Source: an uncultured Bacteroidales bacterium | GTDB taxonomy: Bacteria; Bacteroidota; Bacteroidia; Bacteroidales; Bacteroidaceae | Length of the DNA: 34,506 bases | Reading direction: 5' to 3' | Assembly (NCBI GenBank): GCA_945828345.1 | Contig: CALZRA010000011.1 | Span: 1 to 34,506, forward strand | In this document: piece after piece, positions 7,765-15,033 of the stretch | Layout: each line of letters starts with the position of its first letter | How positions within the stretch are numbered: position 1 is the stretch's first letter | Translations under genes and position numbers: made by a program | Notes under the pieces: generated by a model | What the model saw: the letters and a program-made list of their open reading frames with translations, nothing else | Database searches by the model: none | What the model was told of the DNA's origin: nothing

Positions 7765-10700
7765 TTAGGGATGAAGTTGCTTGAAACTACGCGTGGAGCA
7801 GAACACCACGGGCACCACAACCAGGTTGAGCAGCGTGCTGGTGAGCAGTCCGCCCAGCATGACTTGGGCCATGGGGCTCTGAATCTCGTTGCCTGGCAGG
7901 TCACTGCCCAAGGCTAAGGGGATGAGGGCCAAGGCCGACGAGAGGGCTGTCATGACAATGGGCAGGAGACGGTCCTGTGAGCCTTGCAGCACACAGTCGC
8001 GGGACGCAAGTCCCGTGCGCGACAGCTCGTTGTAGCGGTCCACGAGCAACATGCCGCCGCGCGTGGCGATGCCGAACAGCGAGATGAAGCCTATGACGGC
8101 GGGAATGCTCAGCACGCCTCCGGTAAAGGCTAAAGCCAGTACGCCGCCAATCAGGGCCAACGGCAGGTTGAGCAGCACCACCACCGCTTGTCGCCAGGAG
8201 CGGAACTGCAAGTAGAGGAGCAGGAAGATCACCACGATGCTGACCACCGACAGGGCAAACAGCAGGCGGGAGGCCGAGGCTTCGCTTTCAAACTGTCCGC
8301 CGTACTCGATGTGGTAGCCTTCGGGAAGCTGTACTTTCTCGCCGATGGCGCGCTGCATGTCGCTGACCACGGAGCGCATGTCGCGGCCTTCGACATTGGC
8401 CGAGACCACCAGCTTACGCTGGGCGTTTTCGCGGCTGATGGTGTTTGGTCCGGCAGTAGACACTACCTCGCATACCTCGCTGAGAGGCACCTTGCGGCCA
8501 GTGCCTGTGTCGATGAGCAGTTGGCGTATGCGGTCGGCGGTAGCCATGTCGTGTTCCGACATCCTCACCGTCAGGTCGTAGGTGCGGCCGGCATCCTGCA
8601 CCTGGCTCACCACTTCGCCCCCGAGGGCGGCGTTGACATATTCGGCAAATTCGGGCAGGCTGATGCCATAGCGTGCCAGCAGTGCGCGGCGCGGCTTGAG
8701 CACCAACTGCGGCCGTTCAATCTGTTGTTCCACATTGAGGTCGGCCAAACCCTCTATTTCGTGGGTCGCTTCCTTGATGCGCAGGCCGAGCTGGTGGAGC
8801 TGGGTAAGGTCTGGGCCGAACACCTTGACGGCAATCCCGGCTTTGGTGCCCGAGAGCATGGCATCGATGCGGTGCGAAATGGGCTGGCCGATCTCGATGT
8901 TCACGCCGGGCAGCGAGGAGAGCTTTTGGCGGATGTCGGCCACGACTTCGGCCTTGCTGCGGTCGTGCAACACGAAGGGCACTTCGATTTCGCTGGTGTT
9001 CACGCCCAAGGCGTGTTCGTCGAGTTCGGCGCGCCCCGTCTTGCGTGCCACATGCTGCACCTCGGGCACCTGGAGCAGCAACTGTTCGGCGCGCAGGCCC
9101 ATGCGGTCGCTTTCGTCGAGCGACACGCCGGGCAGCGTGCTGATGTTGACCGTGAAGCTGCCCTCGTTGAACGGCGGCAGGAAGCTGCGGCCCAGCGTGA
9201 AGAAGAGTCCCACGGTGAGTACCACCAAGGCGGCTGTCACACCCAGCACCCAGCGGCCTGTGCGGCCCAGCACGCGTTGCAACAGGCGTTCGTAGGCGTG
9301 CTTCATGGAGCGTACCCAGCGCGGTTCGGTGCGTGTGGCAGCCATGGTGTCGCCCCGCAGCAGATAACTGCACAGCACGGGGGTGAGCGTGAGGGCTACG
9401 AGGGTGGAGGCAAAGAGCGACACAATGAAGCTCACGCCGAGGGGGGCGAGCATACGGCCTTCCAGCCCCGAGAGGCAGAAGAGCGGCACGAAGCTGACCA
9501 CGATGATGAGGGTCGAGTTGAGAATGGGCAGGCGTACCTCGCGCGAGGCATCGTAGATGACCTCAACGGTCCGCCGCCGTTCAGCCAAAGGCAGCTGGGC
9601 GTTGAGGCGCAGCCGCTTGTAGACGTTCTCTACATCGACAATGGCGTCGTCGACTAACGAGCCTATGGCAATGGCCATGCCGCCGATACTCATCGTGTTG
9701 AGCGTGAGGCCCATGAATTGCAGCACGAGCAGGGTGACCAACAGGGAGAGGGGAATGGTGACGAGCGAGATGAGCGTGGTGCGCGCATTCATGAGGAAGA
9801 TGAACAGCACGAGCACCACGAAGATGCCGCCCTCGACGAGCGACTTGCGGATGTTCGAAATGGAGGAATCGATGAAGTCCTGCTGCCGGTAGAGTGAGGT
9901 GTTGACCTTCACGTCGGGCGGCAGGGCGGGCTTGAGCCGGCTGATGGCGGAGTCGAGGGCTTCGGTAAGTTCGAGGGTGCCTGTGGCTGGCTGCTTGGTG
10001 ACAGTGAGCAGCACGGCGGGGTGGGCATCGACTGAGGCTGTGCCCATCCGGGGCTGCTTGGCCCCAATGACCACATCGGCCACGTCGGCCAGCAGTACGG
10101 GCATCCCGTCGGGCGTAGTGGCCACGACAGCCTGTTCCAGTTCGTCGGTGCGCGAAGTGGCCACCACGCCACGCACGATGTACTCGTTGCCATACTCATA
10201 GAGCACGCCGCCAGCCGCGTTGCGGTTCATCTGACGGGTCGCTTCGAGCACCTGCGTCAGGCTGACCCCGAAGTGCTGCATGCGCTCCGGGTGAAGCCGC
10301 ACCTGGTATTCGAGCACATCGCCGCCCAGCACGGTGACCTGGGCCACGCCGCCGGTACTGAGCAGCCGGGGGCGCACGGTCCAGTCGGCCAGCGAGCGGA
10401 GGCGGCCCATAGAGGTGGTGTCGGCGGTGAGTCCGACAAAGAGCACTTCGCCCATGATGCTGCTTTGCGGTCCGATGGTGGGGCTGCCTACGCCTTGCGG
10501 CAGCTGGTCGCCGAGGGTGGCCAGCTTCTCGGCCACAATCTGGCGGTCGTGGTACACATCGGTGCCCCAGTCAAACTCAACCCATACCACCGAGAAACCA
10601 GTGGTGGAGGAAGAGCGCACGCGGCGTACGCCGGTGGCACCGTTGACTGCGGTCTCGATGGGAAAGGTGACTTGCCGCTCCACCTCTTCGGCGGCCATGC

Positions 10701-10863
10701 CCTGTGCTTCGGTCATGACTACCACGGTGGGCGCATTGAGGTCGGGAAACACATCGACCTCCATCTTCCAAGCCGTCCAGCAACCTATGGCCAGGAGCAG
10801 TACGCTGAAGAAGACCACTAACGGACGGTTGCGAAGTGAAAGGGAAATTATCTTGTTGAGCAT
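7765..10863 (-). CDS. CusA/CzcA-type heavy-metal RND efflux pump
   Basis: This 1032-residue inner-membrane protein is a heavy-metal-efflux RND transporter of normal length. It begins MLNKIISLSLRNRP with the first membrane helix, followed by a periplasmic porter loop, central membrane helices, a second porter loop and final helices. Typical family segments are visible: DVFPDLNAPTVVV near the start, the helix-4 motif GSLVD405-D406-AIVDVENV, SGTKAGIAVKVFGPDL in the porter domain, and RGGMLLVDRYN near the end. The double-aspartate helix-4 motif differs from the classic CzcA DFG...DGAVV and resembles other Bacteroidetes HME pumps, so the metal (Cu/Ag versus Co/Zn/Cd) cannot be fixed. It works with the flanking membrane-fusion and outer-membrane genes as a tripartite proton-driven exporter. 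Confidence 0.93.
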   Translation of the reverse strand: MLNKIISLSLRNRPLVVFFSVLLLAIGCWTAWKMEVDVFPDLNAPTVVVMTEAQGMAAEEVERQVTFPIETAVNGATGVRRVRSSSTTGFSVVWVEFDWGTDVYHDRQIVAEKLATLGDQLPQGVGSPTIGPQSSIMGEVLFVGLTADTTSMGRLRSLADWTVRPRLLSTGGVAQVTVLGGDVLEYQVRLHPERMQHFGVSLTQVLEATRQMNRNAAGGVLYEYGNEYIVRGVVATSRTDELEQAVVATTPDGMPVLLADVADVVIGAKQPRMGTASVDAHPAVLLTVTKQPATGTLELTEALDSAISRLKPALPPDVKVNTSLYRQQDFIDSSISNIRKSLVEGGIFVVLVLFIFLMNARTTLISLVTIPLSLLVTLLVLQFMGLTLNTMSIGGMAIAIGSLVDDAIVDVENVYKRLRLNAQLPLAERRRTVEVIYDASREVRLPILNSTLIIVVSFVPLFCLSGLEGRMLAPLGVSFIVSLFASTLVALTLTPVLCSYLLRGDTMAATRTEPRWVRSMKHAYERLLQRVLGRTGRWVLGVTAALVVLTVGLFFTLGRSFLPPFNEGSFTVNISTLPGVSLDESDRMGLRAEQLLLQVPEVQHVARKTGRAELDEHALGVNTSEIEVPFVLHDRSKAEVVADIRQKLSSLPGVNIEIGQPISHRIDAMLSGTKAGIAVKVFGPDLTQLHQLGLRIKEATHEIEGLADLNVEQQIERPQLVLKPRRALLARYGISLPEFAEYVNAALGGEVVSQVQDAGRTYDLTVRMSEHDMATADRIRQLLIDTGTGRKVPLSEVCEVVSTAGPNTISRENAQRKLVVSANVEGRDMRSVVSDMQRAIGEKVQLPEGYHIEYGGQFESEASASRLLFALSVVSIVVIFLLLYLQFRSWRQAVVVLLNLPLALIGGVLALAFTGGVLSIPAVIGFISLFGIATRGGMLLVDRYNELSRTGLASRDCVLQGSQDRLLPIVMTALSSALALIPLALGSDLPGNEIQSPMAQVMLGGLLTSTLLNLVVVPVVFCSTRSFKQLHP

Positions 10864-10955
10864 AATTTGAGTCGAAAGTTGAGGAGGCTAAAGTTTATAA
10901 TTATACTCACAGAGCGAGTGATACTGTGCTTCATAGTGACTGTGGCCTGCCCGGC

Positions 10956-12185
10956 TCAATGCGAGTGGCCTTCGGGAATCACCGTCGCATTGGCGGCCAA
11001 GCGCACCTGTATCGCTCCGCGGCCCACTACCTGCTGGCCGGTTTTGAGGCCTGACAATACTTCAGTGCGGCGACCATCGGTCGCGCCGAGGGTCACCTCC
11101 TGCCGTAGGTAAGTGTCGGGGTGGGTTTTGACATAGACAAAGAAAAGGCCCTGCGCTTCGGTGATGGCCTCGTTGGGCACGGTGATGACTCCCTGGCGCG
11201 AAGCTCCGAGCAGGTAAATCTGGGCAAAGCTGCCCGACACGAGTTGTCCCTGGTTGGGCAGTTCGAAGGTGACGGGCACGTAGAAGTCGGCCGAACCGAC
11301 AGTCCTGCCCCTCGACACCAAGCGGCCCCCCATTTCGCTCACCTTGTGGGCGGCGGTTGAAGGCTCATAGGCCAAGCGGAAGGAGGCATCGCGCACCTGC
11401 GCCAGCAGTCCGTAATGACGCTCGGGCACATCGGCACGCAGCTGCAGGCGGCGGCTCTGGGTCACGGTGGCCAAGGGCTGGCCGGGCTCCACATAGTCAC
11501 CGGGGCGCACCAGTACGTTCTTGACATAGCCCGAAAGGGGCGATTGCACCGCGCGGGTCTGGGCGGCTGTGCCCAGACTGCGGGCTGTGGCCTGCGCCAT
11601 GTCGAAGCGGCTGCGGGCCTCATCGAGCTCGCGGGTAGAAATCACGCGGTCAGCAGCCAGCTGTTCGGCTCTGGCCAGCGACTTGCGGGCCGCTTCGAGT
11701 TCGGCCTGCGCCACAGCGGCTGGATTGCCGTTGGCCATGGGCGAGGCGTTGATGACAAAGAGCGTCTGGCCCTGACTGACAGCTGTACCGTCGGCCAGAT
11801 TCGGGGCCGACAGCCTGACCATGCCGGCCATGGTGGCCGTGACTGTGGCTTCGTCGCCCTGGGCAGGGAGTAGCCGCCCGGTGACCTCGACTACCTCGGC
11901 AAACTCGCCCGGCTCGACCGTAAAGAGCTGCAAACCGGCCGCCCGGGCCTGGGCTTCGGTAAAGGTGATTTCGCCCTCATGGCCCTCGTGATCCGAAGTG
12001 CCGAGTTGTTTTTCCTGGGGCTGGACTTGTTCGTCCTGGGGCTGGACTTGTTTTTCGTGGCCCATGGACCCGTGGTCGTGGTGTTCGGCCTCGTGGTCAT
12101 GGCCGCTGTGGTCGTGGCCGTCGTGGCACGCGGCAAAGAGCATGGTCGCCGTGAGGGCCATGCTGAAAAGAGATATAGGTTTCAT
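10956..12185 (-). CDS. CusB/CzcB-type efflux membrane-fusion lipoprotein
   Basis: The 409-residue product is the periplasmic adaptor of the RND pump. Residues 1-20 form a lipoprotein signal with lipobox LFAAC20. Immediately after it lies a histidine-rich metal-binding segment with repeated HDH motifs (about residues 21-43) and a QVQPQ repeat. The adaptor core follows: barrel-sandwich/lipoyl strands (GMVRLSAPNLADGTAVSQGQ), an alpha-hairpin (about residues 160-205), the second lipoyl half (VQSPLSGYVKNVLVRPGDYV) and the beta-barrel domain. The C terminus ends EGHSH, again histidine-bearing. It precedes the pump gene by 92 bases in the same operon. The His-rich tail suggests periplasmic capture of divalent or monovalent transition metals before handover to the pump; which metal is inference. 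Confidence 0.93.
   Translation of the reverse strand: MKPISLFSMALTATMLFAACHDGHDHSGHDHEAEHHDHGSMGHEKQVQPQDEQVQPQEKQLGTSDHEGHEGEITFTEAQARAAGLQLFTVEPGEFAEVVEVTGRLLPAQGDEATVTATMAGMVRLSAPNLADGTAVSQGQTLFVINASPMANGNPAAVAQAELEAARKSLARAEQLAADRVISTRELDEARSRFDMAQATARSLGTAAQTRAVQSPLSGYVKNVLVRPGDYVEPGQPLATVTQSRRLQLRADVPERHYGLLAQVRDASFRLAYEPSTAAHKVSEMGGRLVSRGRTVGSADFYVPVTFELPNQGQLVSGSFAQIYLLGASRQGVITVPNEAITEAQGLFFVYVKTHPDTYLRQEVTLGATDGRRTEVLSGLKTGQQVVGRGAIQVRLAANATVIPEGHSH
12006..12056 (-). repeat. 21-base tandem repeat inside the adaptor gene
   Basis: Two 21-base units (12006-12026 and 12027-12047) differ at only two positions and are followed by part of a third. They encode the duplicated QVQPQ-(D/E) linker of the adaptor lipoprotein. 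Being 21 bases, gain or loss of a unit keeps frame. Confidence 0.8.
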
Positions 12186-12221
12186 GAAAGTTGCTTTATG
12201 GTTGGATAGAAATGTGACAGT

Positions 12222-12632
12222 TTACGCCATAAAGCACGGCGGACCGCGCCGCCGCAGTGACCGGCCTGCACAGCCGGCGAGCAGGGGGATGACCCCCTTA
12301 TTATATATAGGTGTAGTGTTTGTCGGGAACAACAGGGGGAGCAGCAGGGCCACGCAGCCGCTGAGCCAGAGCCAGAGGGGCGGACATTCGGCCTCGGCAG
12401 GCCGCACGGTGGGCGCATGGTGCGGGGTGAAGTCCACCGAACAGCCTTCTGAGGGCGGACAGGCGTGGTGGTCGTGGGCCGTGTGCTCGTCGTTGGCGTG
12501 GCCGTCGGCATCGCATATCTCGATGACCCAGCAGGCCGCCCCGCCACCGTGATGATGGTGGGGCAACAGCACGACCATGAGCAACAGCACAATGGCACAA
12601 GCTACCCGGACTATAAGGCTTCTGTTCTTCAC
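12222..12632 (-). CDS. Small His-rich membrane/periplasmic protein (DUF6769-like)
   Basis: From a GTG at 12632 this encodes 136 residues: KNRSLIVRV, a hydrophobic helix (ACAIVLLLMVVLLP), then HHHHGGGAACW, a histidine/cysteine/aspartate-rich stretch (HANDEHTAHDHHACPP) and a second hydrophobic segment (LWLWLSGCVALLLPLLFP). An alternative ATG at 12668 adds 12 residues in frame; the GTG start gives the more typical short basic N terminus. Its place directly upstream of the adaptor gene (36 bases) and its potential metal ligands fit the small proteins annotated DUF6769 near Bacteroidetes metal-efflux operons. That family name is from memory and not verified. A role as metal sensor or chaperone is inference. 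It is likely the first gene of the efflux operon. Confidence 0.7.
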   Translation of the reverse strand: MKNRSLIVRVACAIVLLLMVVLLPHHHHGGGAACWVIEICDADGHANDEHTAHDHHACPPSEGCSVDFTPHHAPTVRPAEAECPPLWLWLSGCVALLLPLLFPTNTTPIYNKGVIPLLAGCAGRSLRRRGPPCFMA

Positions 12633-12748
12633 GCCGCGAAAATAGCCATAAATCGGCGTATAAGGCACATAAGCCGTGTGTTTTCGGCCTCGTTATATCG
12701 TCTCTACAAAAAAAATGCACGTTTCGAATCATTTTTTTGCCGTTTCGC

Positions 12749-12779
12749 TTGCACAGTTCAAAGTCCTGCCATACTTTTG
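12749..12779 (+). promoter_or_regulatory. Promoter for the ABC/GntR cassette
   Basis: TTG at 12749-12751, a 20-base spacer and TACTTTTG at 12772-12779 match the Bacteroidetes consensus closely. The ATG of the ATPase is 43 bases downstream. The GntR regulator encoded third in the operon is the obvious candidate to act here. Confidence 0.7.
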
Positions 12780-12822
12780 CGGTGTACTATTTAACTATGA
12801 CACTAATACGATATAACAAACC

Positions 12823-13659
12823 ATGTTACAGATCAGCGAAATAGACTTCAGTTACGGACGGCGCAAGGCCCCCGTGTTCGAGCATTTCAGCCTGCATTTC
12901 AGCCCCGGCCACATCTACGGCCTGTTGGGCAAGAACGGAACAGGCAAGAGCACCCTGCTCTACCTCATGAGCGGACTGCTGCGCCAACAGCGGGGCACGG
13001 TACTCTTTGAGGGCACCGACGTCAGGCTGCGTCGGCCCGAGGTGTTGCAGGAGATGTTTCTCGTGCCCGAAGAGATAGAACTTCCCCACATCAGTATGGA
13101 CCGCTACGTGCAGCTCAACGCCTGCTTCTATCCGCGCTTTGACTACGAGGTGCTGATGCGCTGCATGAACGACTTCGACCTCGACCCGAAAGCCAAGTTA
13201 GACAGTCTGTCGATGGGACAGAAGAAGAAAGCCTTCGTGTGTTTCGCGCTGGCCACCGGCTGCCGGCTGCTGATGATGGACGAGCCGACCAACGGACTCG
13301 ACATTCCCTCGAAGAGCATATTCAGGCAGATGGTGGCGCGCCACATCACCGATGACCGTACCCTGATCATATCGACCCATCAGGTGAATGACGTGGCGAT
13401 GCTTCTGGACCACGTGGTGATGATCCAAGGCACGCACCTGCTGCTCAACCGCTCCGTGGCCGACATCTCGGCTGCCGTGCGCTGCGAAGACCGGGGCCTG
13501 AACGAGCCTACCGACGATGCCCTGTTCGTACAGAATACCCTGCACGGCCACGCCGTGGTGGTGGAGAACCACGACCCTGACGATGAAACACCGCTGAACC
13601 TCGAACTCCTCTTCTGCTGTGCCGAAGCCGGAAAACTGCCCCTTTGTCTTACCTGCTAA
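12823..13659 (+). CDS. ABC transporter ATP-binding protein
   Basis: This 278-residue cytoplasmic protein is an ABC ATPase. Walker A is G36-KNGTGK42-ST, the signature is L129-S-M-G-Q133 followed by KKK, and Walker B is LLMMD153-E154-PTNGLD with the D-loop. The switch histidine is in the segment IISTHQ. The C-terminal 70 residues are variable. It is followed 15 bases later by a polytopic membrane protein and then by a short GntR regulator, the same arrangement as YtrA-YtrB type exporters of Firmicutes. It probably energises the neighbouring permease. The transported compound is unknown; in related systems it is often linked to cell-envelope stress or peptide antibiotics, which here is only inference. 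Confidence 0.92.
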   Translation: MLQISEIDFSYGRRKAPVFEHFSLHFSPGHIYGLLGKNGTGKSTLLYLMSGLLRQQRGTVLFEGTDVRLRRPEVLQEMFLVPEEIELPHISMDRYVQLNACFYPRFDYEVLMRCMNDFDLDPKAKLDSLSMGQKKKAFVCFALATGCRLLMMDEPTNGLDIPSKSIFRQMVARHITDDRTLIISTHQVNDVAMLLDHVVMIQGTHLLLNRSVADISAAVRCEDRGLNEPTDDALFVQNTLHGHAVVVENHDPDDETPLNLELLFCCAEAGKLPLCLTC

Positions 13660-13674
13660 AACCTATCCTTGAAA

Positions 13675-14523
13675 ATGAAAAACTTCAGTCTGAAACGCAT
13701 GGCGCAGGTGATGCGCATCACCTTCTGCCAAAACCATAAATGGTTTCTCAACTGCGGCATCGCCTTCCTCTTGGCGCACTTCTTCGGCCAAGCCATGATT
13801 TTCTACAGTGTGTGCAACATCCCCGCAGCCGACGATTGGTTCGTGGAAAGCCGGATGCACAGTGCCACCGGTGCCTTCGTCATGATCAGTGTCTTCCTGA
13901 TTCTGGGCGGCATTGCCTTTACGTTCGACGTGTTGAAGGAAAAGAACAAGCGCATCGCCATCCTGATGCTGCCGGCCAGCAACATGGAGAAATTCGTGGC
14001 GCGGCTGCTGCTCTGTACGGTCGGCGTGTGGCTGCTCAACGTGGTGTGCATCCTGTTGGGCGACGGCCTGCGGCAGTTCGTCTACCTCTGGTCAGACAAC
14101 CCCTTGGACTCGGCCCTGCCCTACCTGTGGGAGTTTATCGCAGACCAGGGCACGGTTTTCGTACGGGTGATGGGCGATTCCTTCCGCCCCGGGCAGGATC
14201 CGGGATGGTGGAAGGCGGCGTTCGTCTTGGCCTCCGGCTTCATGACCTACAGTTTTTTCTTGCTCGGCTCGGCCGTGTTCCGCAAGCAAGCCTTTGTCCT
14301 GACGGGACTGTGCGGTCTGGGCCTCACCCTGCTGGGAGCTTACGTGGCCGGCACGGTGGCCGGACTTTTTGAATATTCCTATACGCCCGAGCAAGTCGAT
14401 GAGTTCCTGGTCAACATCGTCCCCGTGATGTCCATCTCGGAGTTCCTGCTGGGCATCGGCTTCACGTGGCTGAGCTACCGCCTGTTTACCCACATGACCG
14501 TTGTGCGTCGCAAACTCTTCTGA
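13675..14523 (+). CDS. ABC transporter permease-like membrane protein
   Basis: The 282-residue product is a polytopic inner-membrane protein with about six hydrophobic segments, for example LNCGIAFLLAHFFGQAMIFY, GAFVMISVFLILGGIAF, LLLCTVGVWLLNVVCILL, FVLASGFMTYSFFLLGSAVF, LTGLCGLGLTLLGAYVAGTV and MSISEFLLGIGFTWLSYRLF. The stretch LKEKNKRIAILMLPASNMEKFVARLL after the second helix is typical of Bacteroidetes ABC-2 type permeases. It has no signal for secretion. It lies between the ATPase (15-base gap) and the GntR gene (37-base gap), so it is the membrane partner of the ATPase. A TTG at 13669 could start two codons earlier; the ATG at 13675 is preferred. Confidence 0.85.
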   Translation: MKNFSLKRMAQVMRITFCQNHKWFLNCGIAFLLAHFFGQAMIFYSVCNIPAADDWFVESRMHSATGAFVMISVFLILGGIAFTFDVLKEKNKRIAILMLPASNMEKFVARLLLCTVGVWLLNVVCILLGDGLRQFVYLWSDNPLDSALPYLWEFIADQGTVFVRVMGDSFRPGQDPGWWKAAFVLASGFMTYSFFLLGSAVFRKQAFVLTGLCGLGLTLLGAYVAGTVAGLFEYSYTPEQVDEFLVNIVPVMSISEFLLGIGFTWLSYRLFTHMTVVRRKLF

Positions 14524-14560
14524 GCCTTGCCGCGTCGCAGTATTCACCAATTCCCATCCC

Positions 14561-14980
14561 ATGACATTCAAAGAAGGACAACCCATCTACGCCCAGATAG
14601 CCGACCGCCTGAGCGATGAAATACTCAACGGCACCTATGCCCCCGACAGCCGCGTGCCCGGCGTGCGGGAGTATGCTGCCCTGCTCGAAGTGAACGTGAA
14701 CACGGCCGTCAAAGCCTATGAGCTGCTGGCACGCCGCGAAGTCATCTACCAGAAGCGAGGCATGGGCTACTTCGTGGCAGCCGACGCGCCCGAAATCATC
14801 CGCACGGAGCGACGCACCTACTTTCGCGAACACGCCATGCCCCAGTTCTTTGCGCAGATGCAGCTGCTGGGCATCAGTGTCGGCGAAATGAACGACGCCT
14901 ACCACCGCTTCATGGAGTCACATCCCGGCGCGCTGGCTGTGGCCGCCGTGCTGGCCGCCACACTCACTGCCGGCCTGTAG
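14561..14980 (+). CDS. GntR-family (YtrA-type) transcriptional regulator
   Basis: This 139-residue protein has an N-terminal winged helix of the GntR family: QPIYAQIADRLSDEILNGTY, then VPGVREYAALLEVNVNTAVKAYELLARREVIYQKRGMGYFVA. The remaining 60 or so residues form only a short helical tail. No FadR or UTRA effector domain is present, which is the hallmark of the YtrA subfamily. YtrA-type regulators usually repress the ABC transporter operon they belong to. Here the gene is the third of the cassette, so autorepression through the promoter at 12749 is likely. The ATG at 14561 is selected because it starts just before the first conserved helix. The tail ends with an unusually Ala-rich hydrophobic stretch (GALAVAAVLAATLTAGL), possibly membrane-associating. 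Confidence 0.9.
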   Translation: MTFKEGQPIYAQIADRLSDEILNGTYAPDSRVPGVREYAALLEVNVNTAVKAYELLARREVIYQKRGMGYFVAADAPEIIRTERRTYFREHAMPQFFAQMQLLGISVGEMNDAYHRFMESHPGALAVAAVLAATLTAGL

Positions 14981-15033
14981 ACGGAAGGGCAGACCAGAAG
15001 AACAGTTTCTCACATCCCTATTACCATTATCTT

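Noticed and set aside
8188..9657. 489-codon open frame opposite the RND pump
   Set aside because: It is antisense to well-conserved pump motifs and its His/Ala/Gly-rich translation resembles no family.
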